Positions 1-7,818 of a stretch of DNA of 64,000 nt are shown piece after piece. This stretch comes from JAVVUJ01 sp964582545 (GTDB lineage: Bacteria; Bacillota; Clostridia; Peptostreptococcales; Anaerovoracaceae). Under the pieces are notes generated by a model that was not told the DNA's origin, ran no database searches, and worked only from the letters and a program-made list of their open reading frames with translations. Positions within the stretch are counted from its first letter, which is position 1. Every line of letters starts with the position of its first letter. The stretch is from NCBI GenBank assembly GCA_964582545.1, contig CAZOSB010000002.1, positions 1 to 64,000 on the forward strand. Reading direction: 5' to 3'. The translations under genes were made by a program, and so were the position numbers.

Positions 1-117
1 GTATCAACTGTCATCTCATTTTTAAAAAAATTGTCTTGACAAGGAGGACATTATAGCTCCACCTGTTAACGGTAGCCACCAAAGGTTTAAAAACTGATGT
101 TTATAGGGAGGAATTTT

Positions 118-399
118 ATGAATTTTAAATGGGATGAAAGACAAAAATATAAAGAACAAGCAGATGAGGTTCTGAGAGCTCTTGCAAAATTAATTGTAGA
201 AGAGGATAACAAAAAACTAAGCGAATTGGAAACCGAATTAAAACGAGCTGAAGAAAATGGAGAGTTAGAACCTTTTCCGGAAGATCTTAAAAAGGCACTA
301 TTGGATATTGTTAGATTTTTTGAAGAAAAGAGCAGAAATGAAAAAAGAAAAATTAAATTTTCTGCAGTAATATGTTTATTGGTTTTTTTAAATGTTTGA
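118..399 (+). CDS. Small hypothetical protein, charged with hydrophobic tail
   Basis: I do not recognise this 93-residue protein. The ATG at 118 is preferred over the in-frame ATG at 97 because AGGGAGGA lies 5-6 bases upstream of 118. The first 75 residues are highly charged and probably helical (many Glu/Lys), and the last 15 residues are hydrophobic (ICLLVFLNV), so the protein may be a tail-anchored or truncated membrane protein cut within its first membrane segment. It sits in a poorly organised region next to an insertion sequence, which makes a truncated gene plausible. No function can be assigned. Confidence 0.5.
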   Translation: MNFKWDERQKYKEQADEVLRALAKLIVEEDNKKLSELETELKRAEENGELEPFPEDLKKALLDIVRFFEEKSRNEKRKIKFSAVICLLVFLNV

Positions 400-429
400 T
401 AAAAAAATTATTTTATTTCAAATATCAAA

Positions 430-560
430 ATTATGAAAGCCCTTTTGGGCTACTTAGGGAAAATTGTGCGATTAGCCAATTTATTCGATACATCTTAATA
501 TGTGGCAGGTAAAAGCTCCGTATAGGGGCAGAGCAAACCGCCCACTAAGAAGCGGTCATG
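430..560. other. Structured intergenic stretch, possible RNA or mobile-element end
   Basis: This non-coding stretch contains several short stems: AGCCC/GGGCT near 439-452 and ACCGC/GCGGT near 538-557, with a GC content above its AT-rich surroundings. Such a cluster of hairpins can be a small structured RNA or the end of an IS200/IS605-type element with its guide RNA, but no TnpA/TnpB gene lies beside it. The strand is not known and no family is recognised. Confidence 0.25.
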
Positions 561-561
561 A

Positions 562-990
562 TTAAAAATGATTTTTTTTGCTTGGTAAAATTAAAGTTTT
601 TGATAATTTATATAATTGAGTAATATTTAAACTTTTATCTATAAGATATACTTTGTTGTAAGAGACGATTAGTTTTCCGAATACTATATCATTCTCCTCA
701 TATAAAGCATATTGACCCACCTCTATTTGTTTTATCTTGCCCTCGGCAATGATTTCATCATTGATCTTAAAAAAATGATACTTTCCTGCATCCAATGCTA
801 TAGAAATGTATTCTCCAGATGTGGAATCTTCCATATTTGACTTGTATGTGCCATGAATATTAACGTTACCTCCAATGCCTTCGTTATAATTTATAATCTT
901 TATTACTAAAAAAAGAAATACCAAAAAAACTATGAATACAATCATAACAATAATTGTTTGCCATACTTTTGATTTCATTAAATACCTCAC
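562..990 (-). CDS. Hypothetical single-pass membrane protein
   Basis: The 142-residue product has a short positively charged N-terminus, one long hydrophobic segment (about residues 10-33, rich in Val/Ile/Phe/Leu), and an external domain of about 105 residues that looks like beta strands (HGTYKS, YISIALDAGKYHFFKI, GQYALYEENDIVFGKL). It is probably anchored in the membrane with the domain outside. It is transcribed toward the structured stretch at 430-560 and away from the IS element downstream. No family is recognised; small lipocalin-like or DUF-type surface proteins with this layout are common in clostridia. Confidence 0.5.
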   Translation of the reverse strand: MRYLMKSKVWQTIIVMIVFIVFLVFLFLVIKIINYNEGIGGNVNIHGTYKSNMEDSTSGEYISIALDAGKYHFFKINDEIIAEGKIKQIEVGQYALYEENDIVFGKLIVSYNKVYLIDKSLNITQLYKLSKTLILPSKKNHF

Positions 991-1028
991 AAAAAATTTA
1001 TTCTTTATTAAGCTTTATTAATTTACTA

Positions 1029-2593
1029 ACTCAACTTTCCCACCAGGGAAAGTTAACTGAACCTTGAAAAAATAATACAATCAAGCACACAACTGCAATT
1101 TGTCAGCCCAAACAGATGGAAGTTCTTTAAAGAATTGCTCCATGAGCAGATTAGCAGCGGTTTGACTAATAATGGGATTTTGATTTAATGCCGCTTTCAG
1201 CGCATCTAGGATCAGAAATACAGCTCTATCAACTTTGATATCAGCTATTTCTTCACACAAATCATAATATAGCTGCCCAATACTCCTCTGATCTTTAGAA
1301 TACCTAGATTCAATGGCAAGCATGATGTAACGCATGAAAACGATGCTCGTATGAGCAGTCATCATGTCATAACTTCGCCCTTGAAATTCTTTAGCAAGAG
1401 CTAAAAAGGATTTTGTCATTTTGAAAAAAACTTCAATATCCCATCGTTTGCCGTAAATTCTAATGATTTCTTCGTCAGGAACAAATACATCAGTGGATAA
1501 TAGTGCTAACCAATTAGATGAGTGGCGATCTTTAACAAAGACGATTTTGACATCAATTAGCTCTAAGTTTTTCTTAGATTCACGTATGCAAACAGTTACA
1601 GAGCCTAAAATATTTTCTTTAGGAGTGCAAGAGAGTTTCTTGTAAATCTCCTTAATATTAAGCCATTCACCTTGGTAAAAATAATGAATCTTGGAGGTGC
1701 TTTTGATCATGCAGATTACATCGATATTTCGTTTCACAACACCGGCAATGGTCTTTGGAAAAGCAAACCAACTGTCAAAGAGAAGATACTTTGCAGGAAG
1801 CCCTTTTGCTGAATCTATGAGTTTAAAAAGCACATCCGTAGCGTTTTCCATTGCTTCTGCTCTTTTTCGATATCCAACCGTTCTCTTGTCAATGTTCTCT
1901 TGCATAGGAGAAATCAACTTCTTTTCATGCCTAGTTGTTAGTAAAGAAAATGAAACCGGAAGAAATGTTGAGCCATCAGACCATCCAAGAGTAAGCATTT
2001 TAAAGCCTTTGACAAACCTGTGGGTCGTATGATCAAACACTCTTGCTAGAAGTTCTACTTTCTTGCTGCGACCACGGTCATAGGTTGAATCATCTACAAT
2101 CAAGACATTTACTCTGTCGGTTGAAGTTAGGGCATTCATTTGCTGAATGACAGTTGTCACAAGAAGTAATAAAAGCCGCGTCCAATTGTAGTGGGTATTG
2201 TTTAGGAAACGATAGAAAGTATTCTTCTTAAATGCGATATCTTCTGGATTCAAAATCAAAGTACGATACAAGTTTTTGCCAGTGAACACCATCTTGAATA
2301 TTTCTTTCAAGATAATAATACAGGCAACGCCACCACCTTTATAGAAGTTTGATTTGCTAATCAGCATTGAAATTTTGTATGTTTTAAAAAAACTGTCAAT
2401 TTTGTTGGAAATAGTATGCTGTGCGTATAGTTTTTCTGATATAATAGAAGCAATAAAAGTTCCTCCTTTATGTTGGTATTAGTGGTTTTCGTAATTCTAT
2501 TATATCATAAAAGAGAGGGATTTTATATATTTTTATTCCATTTTTTATTATTTCTTCAAGGTTCATACTCACTTTTTAGTGGGAAAGTTGAGT
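1029..2593 (-). mobile_element. IS4-family insertion sequence with 15-bp inverted repeats
   Basis: The ends are perfect 15-bp inverted repeats: ACTCAACTTTCCCAC at 1029-1043 and its complement GTGGGAAAGTTGAGT at 2579-2593. They enclose one transposase gene on the minus strand, giving an element of 1565 bp. ACTAA occurs at 1025-1029 and again at 2595-2599, which may be a remnant target duplication, but it does not align cleanly with the repeat ends. The transposase frame is intact, so the copy may be recent and active. Confidence 0.85.
1081..2367 (-). CDS. IS4-family DDE transposase
   Basis: The 428-residue protein is a full-length DDE transposase. A first acidic residue lies in LIVDDSTYDRG, a second in LLFDSWFAFP, and the third in YGKRWDIEVFFK, which matches the Y-R-E-K signature of IS4-type enzymes. 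The gene fills the space between the inverted repeats at 1029-1043 and 2579-2593. The enzyme would cut and rejoin the element ends. The reading frame has no break. The start at 2367 is the first ATG after the upstream repeat; the true start could be a later Met, since the first 25 residues are not typical. Confidence 0.9.
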   Translation of the reverse strand: MLISKSNFYKGGGVACIIILKEIFKMVFTGKNLYRTLILNPEDIAFKKNTFYRFLNNTHYNWTRLLLLLVTTVIQQMNALTSTDRVNVLIVDDSTYDRGRSKKVELLARVFDHTTHRFVKGFKMLTLGWSDGSTFLPVSFSLLTTRHEKKLISPMQENIDKRTVGYRKRAEAMENATDVLFKLIDSAKGLPAKYLLFDSWFAFPKTIAGVVKRNIDVICMIKSTSKIHYFYQGEWLNIKEIYKKLSCTPKENILGSVTVCIRESKKNLELIDVKIVFVKDRHSSNWLALLSTDVFVPDEEIIRIYGKRWDIEVFFKMTKSFLALAKEFQGRSYDMMTAHTSIVFMRYIMLAIESRYSKDQRSIGQLYYDLCEEIADIKVDRAVFLILDALKAALNQNPIISQTAANLLMEQFFKELPSVWADKLQLCA

Positions 2594-2848
2594 CACTAAT
2601 AATATGAATCAGGGTCAAAAGCTATTAAGGCTATAATTGACTACAATATAAAGTGTTGTGACATTTATTAAATAGCATATATAGTATTAAATTTTCCAAA
2701 CTTTAATATTTTTGGATATTTTTACCCCAGGATTATAATAAAAGATTTAAATATTTTATTTTGTTGAGTGTCAATATTCTAACACTCAACAAATATTTTG
2801 AAATATACAGTTTAAGTACCTTCAGTGAGTTATGATACAATTATAGTT
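2594..2848. other. AT-rich intergenic region with an 11-bp inverted repeat
   Basis: This stretch lies between the IS element and the secreted-protein gene. It is very AT-rich. The only clear structure is an inverted repeat, TTGTTGAGTGT at 2761-2771 and ACACTCAACAA at 2782-2792 (11-bp stem, 10-base loop), lying about 55 bases beyond the stop of the agr-linked secreted protein. It could end that transcript, but it lacks a clear run of T after the stem. No coding sequence is visible. Confidence 0.4.
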
Positions 2849-3469
2849 TTAATTTACTCTTTGACAATATGCATATACGTTGTGATATTGTGATGCAACT
2901 CCTGTAGAAAATGTCTGCCATGCCTGTCCCGGGTATCTTTTTTGAATACTATATGGTACGCTCCTATATCCTTTATTTAATCTAAGCTTATAATAATATA
3001 GATTGCTTGGCAATGGTTCAGACTGACCAAAGGATGAATTGGCTCCGCCTTTACCAGTTGAGCCCGCAACAGAAACTGACCCCCATGGAAGACCGAATGT
3101 AGCTGTAAGAGTATAACTAGTCCCTCCGCTTACAGTATAGTACAAAGAACCATTACCTCTGTATCCACCTGCAAGTTGACCCGCTGCAAAGTCATCTCTA
3201 TAAGTTATTTTTGCTTTATCCTCATGAAGATAAGTTCTATATTCGACATCAAGCGTTGCAAAAGTACTAACGGCAGTTTTCTTTTTGTCAAGCTCTATAG
3301 CTTTTTGTAATGCTTGGTCAATCTCCTTTTGAATTGCTGCATAATATTCTTCTTTTGGTACTTCAGTATATGTGCCTTTTTTCTCTCCTTTTAATTCACC
3401 TGCAAAAATTGTTTGAGTCATGGCAAAAACTAAGGCCAAGCATAATACTAAACTAATAAATTTACTCAT
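2849..3469 (-). CDS. Secreted protein downstream of agr genes
   Basis: The 206-residue product starts with a typical signal peptide (MSKFISLVLCLALVFA..., cleavage likely after TIFA near residue 23). A charged linker of about 45 residues follows, then a domain rich in Gly, Ser, Tyr and Thr (GGYRGNGSLYYTVSGG, TATFGLPWGSVSVAGSTGKGG) that suggests a small beta-sheet exported domain. It resembles short secreted proteins or bacteriocin-like products in layout, but I do not recognise a family. It is the last gene on the same strand as the agr genes, 100 bp after agrD, so it is a good candidate for an agr-controlled product. Function unknown. Confidence 0.6.
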   Translation of the reverse strand: MSKFISLVLCLALVFAMTQTIFAGELKGEKKGTYTEVPKEEYYAAIQKEIDQALQKAIELDKKKTAVSTFATLDVEYRTYLHEDKAKITYRDDFAAGQLAGGYRGNGSLYYTVSGGTSYTLTATFGLPWGSVSVAGSTGKGGANSSFGQSEPLPSNLYYYKLRLNKGYRSVPYSIQKRYPGQAWQTFSTGVASQYHNVYAYCQRVN

Positions 3470-3569
3470 TATTGTTTCTCCTTATAAAAAATTAATTATT
3501 AAAATTTCGGATAGTTTTAACATCCAACAATCATAAACATCCCCCCTCTCAATTATCTCAAAGGAGTAT

Positions 3570-3728
3570 TTAACCCCTTTTACTCATAACCCTTAGTTCT
3601 TCAGGAACCTCCGGTTGATAATATATGAATCGGCTATTATTCGCTGCAATCATCATTGCCATAAAAAGTGCCATGAAAGTGCAACCTTTCCCCATGAGAA
3701 ATCCTAATTTGTTAAACCATTTGTTCAT
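3570..3728 (-). CDS. agrD: AgrD-like autoinducer prepeptide with Ser in place of ring Cys
   Basis: Reading by hand gives a 52-residue ORF starting at ATG 3726-3728, overlapping the last 17 bases of agrB in another frame, the usual agrB-agrD layout. It has the three AgrD parts: an amphipathic N-terminal leader (MNKWFNKLGFLMGKG...), a core NNSRFIYY, and the acidic tail QPEVPEEL that is conserved in clostridial AgrD. In known AgrD the ring-closing Cys sits six residues before this Gln; here that position is Ser32. The predicted pheromone is therefore a lactone ring (Ser-Arg-Phe-Ile-Tyr), as in the Ser-type AIP of Staphylococcus intermedius, rather than a thiolactone. The only Cys in the peptide (Cys16) is in the leader. 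Confidence 0.88.
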   Translation of the reverse strand: MNKWFNKLGFLMGKGCTFMALFMAMMIAANNSRFIYYQPEVPEELRVMSKRG

Positions 3729-4323
3729 AAACTTTTTCCCCTTTCTCTTGAATCATTTTTCCGATAAGTAACGTGATAGCAGCTATAAATTCACCGTAGG
3801 AAGCTGCCAAAATATATTGATGCTGCTGTGGTAGAATCCAAAGAGCAACAAGAATAACAATTGTTTCTAAAACTGCGTAAAAGTAGCTTTTTCTTTTCAT
3901 ATGGTGCAATTGTTCCTCTGTTTTAGGATTGTTTTTATGTTCTAAAGGTGCAAAGGCTACTACAATGGAAAGGGCAGTGGCAGTAAAACAGAGAATTAGG
4001 ATAAAGCATAAGATTTGATTCTGTATTACAGTGAGCAAAACGGGAACAGTGCCACAGCAAATCACAGAGAGTAGTAGGCAATTCCTATGGCTAGAAGCGT
4101 GATACCCACCGCAAAAGGTGCGTATGGGATATAAAAAGAGGAGAAAAAATAAGATGGGCATTAGGGAATGAGTACATAACCCTAAAATTGCAACCATAGA
4201 AAGAAAGATGACATTTGAAATAAGCACTTCAAAGCCATAAGCGTAGATATTTTTACGGTCATTAGAAATGAGAGAGATTTCAGTGAAATAATCGGTTACC
4301 TGTAAAGCCATCTTTCGGAGCAT
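3712..4323 (-). CDS. agrB: AgrB-like peptide processing protease
   Basis: The 203-residue integral membrane protein matches the AgrB family in length and pattern. The catalytic His and Cys are in GGYHASSHRNC (about residues 72-82), with the family spacing of seven residues from His to Cys. There are about five or six hydrophobic segments. AgrB cuts the C-terminal tail from AgrD and closes the ring at the membrane. The gene overlaps agrD by 17 bases and follows the kinase gene by 106 bases on the same strand, which makes the pairing certain from context. Confidence 0.93.
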   Translation of the reverse strand: MLRKMALQVTDYFTEISLISNDRKNIYAYGFEVLISNVIFLSMVAILGLCTHSLMPILFFLLFLYPIRTFCGGYHASSHRNCLLLSVICCGTVPVLLTVIQNQILCFILILCFTATALSIVVAFAPLEHKNNPKTEEQLHHMKRKSYFYAVLETIVILVALWILPQQHQYILAASYGEFIAAITLLIGKMIQEKGEKVYEQMV

Positions 4324-4429
4324 CTTTTCATCCTCTTTTCATCTTTTGGCTAATGGTAACACTAATTTTTTATTTGGCAAGCTTTTAAATAAATTGGTCG
4401 TTTTTTTGTCATTTTTGACATAGAAAATA

Positions 4430-5734
4430 TTATTCCGGAGATTTGTTCTTCAAAATGATGGACACAGAAAAATAGGTATCATCAAAAGAAGCATCGAAGA
4501 ATCCCTTATTTTGTGAAGCGATTTGTTTCATGATTTCTATGCCGTATCCGTGATTTTCGAGATTGTTTTTCCCTGTTAGAAAGATACCTTTGAATTTTTT
4601 AGGGTTTACGGTGAAGGTGTTTTTGATATGAACCATTACCACATCTTCATTGACTTCCATTTCAAGATAGATAGACCGCTCCTTAGGATCTTCTACCTGA
4701 TTGCATGCTTCTATGGCATTGTCTAAACCGTTAGCGATCACCATGCACATATCTATATCACTTATATTAATGGGGCTTTCAATCTGCAACTCTTGCGAGA
4801 AATGGATGTGTTTTTCTTTTATGGTATGATACTTGGAATTTAATAGAGCGTCTAAGGCTACGTTTCCTGTATCATACTCTAGCTTGTTTTCTTCAATCTG
4901 CTTTAAAACTGAATTTGCATAAGTGTTGGCATTTGCTGACTCTCCTTTGTCCAGTAAAGTTTGAATCGTTAGAATGTGGTTTTTCATATCGTGTCGAATC
5001 ATACTCATCCGTTCATTTAAAGTGGTTACTTCATTTACATGATTTCGCTCTGTAAGCATTTGTTTTTCCAATAGTTCTGCTTTATTTTTATACTGATAAA
5101 ATTTTGACATTTTTTCAAACAAGAAAAAAATTATTGAGGAAGAAAAGAAAATATAAATCGAAAATAGTAAAACCATTTCTTTTTCTATTTTTAAATTTAA
5201 TATGAAAACATAATAAGAAATGGAAAATAATATAAAAAATCCAATAAAAAAAATACTAAATAATAAAACCCAATATTCTTTCGGCAAAAATATATTTTTA
5301 TTTTTCCAAAGCTTATCCATAATTTTAATTAAAAACAATATTGAAATTTTTGCAATAAAGGTGGCTAGAATGGATACCATGGTATCATCAATCATATCAG
5401 AAAAATTCCAGCCCATGAGCATCAATAATACAGTTGTTAGAAGCTCACATATCACTGTAACAAGATTTAAAAATAAAACCATAATAACCTTAGTCCATAT
5501 TTTAGACCGATAAAACAAGATAGCTATCATAAGATCACAAAAAATTATTACCGGATTGGACAGATAAAAATGTTCCAAAATAGTATTTGCTAAATTAATA
5601 TAAAAAAAAACCACTCCCACCATAAGGCACGAATGTGGGAAGGAAGGATTTTTCCGCTCCATAAAGATATTGAAAAACATAACCGTTAGAATACCGTCTG
5701 CCAAACAACCCATTTGATCTGTAAAAAAATTCAT
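4430..5734 (-). CDS. agrC: AgrC-like sensor histidine kinase (GHKL type)
   Basis: The 434-residue protein has six or so membrane segments in the first 200 residues, then a coiled linker, and a kinase core of the AgrC/ComD class. The phospho-accepting His is in MIRHDMKNHILT (around residue 247), the N box is NGLDNAIEAC, and a G box is GYGIEIMKQIA. This class senses cyclic peptides outside the cell. It lies between the response regulator gene (31 bp upstream) and agrB, so it is expected to detect the AgrD-derived pheromone and phosphorylate the regulator encoded at 5766-6476. Confidence 0.9.
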   Translation of the reverse strand: MNFFTDQMGCLADGILTVMFFNIFMERKNPSFPHSCLMVGVVFFYINLANTILEHFYLSNPVIIFCDLMIAILFYRSKIWTKVIMVLFLNLVTVICELLTTVLLMLMGWNFSDMIDDTMVSILATFIAKISILFLIKIMDKLWKNKNIFLPKEYWVLLFSIFFIGFFILFSISYYVFILNLKIEKEMVLLFSIYIFFSSSIIFFLFEKMSKFYQYKNKAELLEKQMLTERNHVNEVTTLNERMSMIRHDMKNHILTIQTLLDKGESANANTYANSVLKQIEENKLEYDTGNVALDALLNSKYHTIKEKHIHFSQELQIESPINISDIDMCMVIANGLDNAIEACNQVEDPKERSIYLEMEVNEDVVMVHIKNTFTVNPKKFKGIFLTGKNNLENHGYGIEIMKQIASQNKGFFDASFDDTYFSVSIILKNKSPE

Positions 5735-5765
5735 GTTACACCCCCTGGTACTAATACGATTATAA

Positions 5766-6476
5766 CTACTTAAACAAACTGCTGACCATTCCTTTATATT
5801 TTCTGCTAACAGGTATTTCAGTCTTGTCCTTTAAAACAATTAAATTTTTACTGGGAAAATACTTCAGTATATATTTTTTATAAACTAAAAAGCTCACATG
5901 AACACGAATAAAGGGCTTTTCCTTCAGTTGATTTTCTAAGTCTTTCATGGTTTGGCGATATTCATAATGCTTGCCATCGCTTTTACAATGTAATATTATG
6001 TAGCTCCCGCCTTGTTTCTCAAAATAGAGGATATCATTATAAGGATTATTCTCATAAACATCCCCACTTTTTAATGTGAAGAAATCATGGCAACTTTCGT
6101 GCTTCTCAAAGACCACCTCTAAGGTATGAAAAAATTTTTCCTTTACCATGGGCTTTTTCAGAAAATGAAAAGCTTTCACATCATACCCTTTAATCGCATA
6201 CTCTGAGTGACTTGTAAGAAAGATGATGATAGCATTTTGATCCGCCTCACGAATCCTCTGGCTTACCTGAAAACCATCCAAACCCGGCATAGCGATATCC
6301 ATGAGGTAAATGTCAAATTTTTTATCTCCATAGAGAACCTGACTTAATAGGGACTGTCCATCTTTAAATTCCTCGAATGAAATAGAATAATGAAGGTTTC
6401 TGTCCTGTAATTCAGTTATGTAATTAATAATTTGATCACGGAAGATTGATTCATCGTCGCAGATTGCAATTTTCAT
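5766..6476 (-). CDS. agrA: AgrA-like LytTR response regulator
   Basis: The 236-residue protein has an N-terminal receiver domain (acidic pocket ICDDE at residues 5-9, phospho-acceptor Asp60 in YLMDIAMPG, Lys in FLKKP) and a C-terminal LytTR DNA-binding domain (about residues 135-236, with FIRVHVSFLVYKKYI). It is the first gene of the agr group and probably activates it. The usual target is paired nine-base LytTR sites upstream of the operon; one match, TACGTTAATT, lies at 6713-6722, but I see no clear second half-site at the right distance. Confidence 0.9.
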   Translation of the reverse strand: MKIAICDDESIFRDQIINYITELQDRNLHYSISFEEFKDGQSLLSQVLYGDKKFDIYLMDIAMPGLDGFQVSQRIREADQNAIIIFLTSHSEYAIKGYDVKAFHFLKKPMVKEKFFHTLEVVFEKHESCHDFFTLKSGDVYENNPYNDILYFEKQGGSYIILHCKSDGKHYEYRQTMKDLENQLKEKPFIRVHVSFLVYKKYILKYFPSKNLIVLKDKTEIPVSRKYKGMVSSLFK

Positions 6477-6769
6477 CCCTTACCCCCAAAGTACATTCGT
6501 TTCTATGACTTAATAAATATATATAGTGCAATATTTAAAGTTTCAAAGAATCATCAATTCCAATTATATCATATAGGCATGGTGGAGTCTATGAATTACG
6601 TTCAAATTTACGCAATCAGTTAATAGAGAATTATTAAGCTTAATTTTCTAAACTCGTTCCTGTTTAACATTTCTCTCATACCTCAAGCTTTCCCAGAAGT
6701 CTGAAATTTTCATACGTTAATTAGCTATACTGAAATTATCATAAATTAATAACATATAAAATAATTCTG
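6477..6769. promoter_or_regulatory. Divergent intergenic region between agr genes and infC
   Basis: This AT-rich gap separates the minus-strand agr genes from the plus-strand infC leader. A single LytTR-like half-site, TACGTTAATT, lies at 6713-6722, and weaker GTT-containing repeats lie near 6599 and 6618. They could serve agr autoregulation, but the spacing does not match the classic paired site, so this is only a suggestion. No ORF is seen. Confidence 0.3.
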
Positions 6770-6798
6770 TTGACATAAATACAAAAGAGTGATAATAT
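6770..6798 (+). promoter_or_regulatory. Sigma-A type promoter for infC operon
   Basis: TTGACA at 6770-6775 is followed after 17 bases by TAATAT at 6793-6798. The -35 box is perfect and the spacing is ideal. Transcription would begin near 6805, just before the leader RNA described at 6815-6920. Confidence 0.6.
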
Positions 6799-6814
6799 AT
6801 TTGAAGTAATAAAG

Positions 6815-6920
6815 AAGAAACATCCGTTTCTCACCTGGTGGCTGAGGCTGTAAGGTTCATATGGCAAAATCTTTAAGGTTTTGGTGCATTGAGACGGATA
6901 AATTGTATCTGTTTTTTTTA
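6815..6920 (+). promoter_or_regulatory. L20-type ribosomal leader with attenuator upstream of infC
   Basis: This untranslated stretch precedes infC-rpmI-rplT and has the pieces of a Firmicutes L20 leader. CATCCGTTTCTCACC at 6821-6835 can pair with GGTGCATTGAGACGGAT at 6883-6899. The competing stem ACGGATA (6894-6900)/TATCTGT (6906-6912) is followed by a run of T, making an intrinsic terminator. Family knowledge: L20 binds such leaders and causes termination when ribosomal protein is in excess. Confidence 0.72.
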
Positions 6921-7062
6921 TTATGTAGGAGATATCCCATGGGATGTTTCTGGAATATCAAAAAAGGTTTCTTATTAAATTGCGGGCAATGCTCGCACTA
7001 ATGTGGCAAAACTACCTTTTTTATTATTTTTAAGAATTTATTATTTTATGGAGGGTAAGGCA

Positions 7063-7578
7063 ATTAGCAAAGAAAATCAAATCAACGAAGAGATTCGTGA
7101 CAAGGAATTGAGAGTAATAGACAGCGATGGTACGCAACTGGGAGTTATGAGTCTGGATGAGGCAATGAATCTTGCCTTGGAAAAAAAATTGGACTTAGTG
7201 AATATTGCACCAACTGCAAAGCCACCTGTGTGTAAAATACTTGATTACGGAAAGTACAGATACGAGCTTCAGAAAAAAGAAAAAGAAGCAAAGAAAAAGC
7301 AAAAGATTACTCAGGTTAAAGAGATTAGACTCAGCACTTTTATTGAAGCCCATGATCTGACTGTGAAAGCAAATAACGCCTCTAAATTTTTAAAAGAAGG
7401 GGATAAGGTCAAGGTTAGCTTACGATTTAAAGGAAGAGAAAGAGATTACACCAGCAAAGGACAAGATGTAATGAAAAAGTTTGCGGAAGTCACTGCGGAA
7501 GTAGGTGTTGTTGAAAAAAAACCGGAGTTTGAAGGCAGAAGTTTGATTATGATTTTAACACCTAGAAATGATAAATAA
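7063..7578 (+). CDS. infC: Translation initiation factor IF-3
   Basis: The product is a full-length IF-3 (171 residues from the start chosen here): N-domain ISKENQINEEIRDKELRVID, lysine-rich linker (KKEKEAKKKQK), C-domain ending GRSLIMILTPRN. IF-3 checks start-codon pairing on the 30S subunit. I place the start at ATT 7063 because GGAGGG lies 7 bases upstream (7050-7055) and the length then matches the family. ATG 7048 and GTG 7003 are in frame but have no ribosome binding site. AUU starts are the known self-control device of infC: the factor rejects its own start codon when abundant. Confidence 0.93.
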   Translation: MSKENQINEEIRDKELRVIDSDGTQLGVMSLDEAMNLALEKKLDLVNIAPTAKPPVCKILDYGKYRYELQKKEKEAKKKQKITQVKEIRLSTFIEAHDLTVKANNASKFLKEGDKVKVSLRFKGRERDYTSKGQDVMKKFAEVTAEVGVVEKKPEFEGRSLIMILTPRNDK

Positions 7579-7596
7579 CATTGGAGGAAGAAGTAA

Positions 7597-7797
7597 ATGG
7601 CGAAGAACAAAATGAAGTCTCACAGAGGCGCAATGAAAAGATTTAGATTAACCGGAACTGGAAAAGTAAAAAGAAATAAAGCTTATAAGAGCCATATTCT
7701 TACAAAGAAAAGTGCTAAGAGAAAAAGAGGATTGAGAAAAGCAACTCTTTTAACTAGTGCAGACTTAAGAAGAATTAAATCAGTATTAAACAAATAA
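7597..7797 (+). CDS. rpmI: 50S ribosomal protein L35
   Basis: The 66-residue, very basic product matches bL35 from end to end (MAKNKMKSHRGAMKRFRLTGTGKVKRNKAY, HILTKKSAKRKRGLRK). It is a structural protein of the large ribosomal subunit. It lies 18 bases after infC and 21 bases before rplT, with GGAGG before the start, in the standard infC-rpmI-rplT operon that is controlled by the leader upstream of infC. Confidence 0.97.
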   Translation: MAKNKMKSHRGAMKRFRLTGTGKVKRNKAYKSHILTKKSAKRKRGLRKATLLTSADLRRIKSVLNK

Positions 7798-7818
7798 GAA
7801 ATCAGGAGGTAAGAAGAA

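Noticed and set aside
1463..2032. Plus-strand ORFs opposite the transposase gene
   Set aside because: They are shadow frames with no ribosome binding site or recognisable protein features.
6599..6630. Paired LytTR binding sites for AgrA
   Set aside because: GTT-containing repeats are present, but their spacing (about 19 bases) and sequence do not fit the classic pair well enough to call an operator.
7003..7062. N-terminal extension of IF-3 from GTG 7003 or ATG 7048
   Set aside because: These starts lack ribosome binding sites, and the extra residues are not found in the family.
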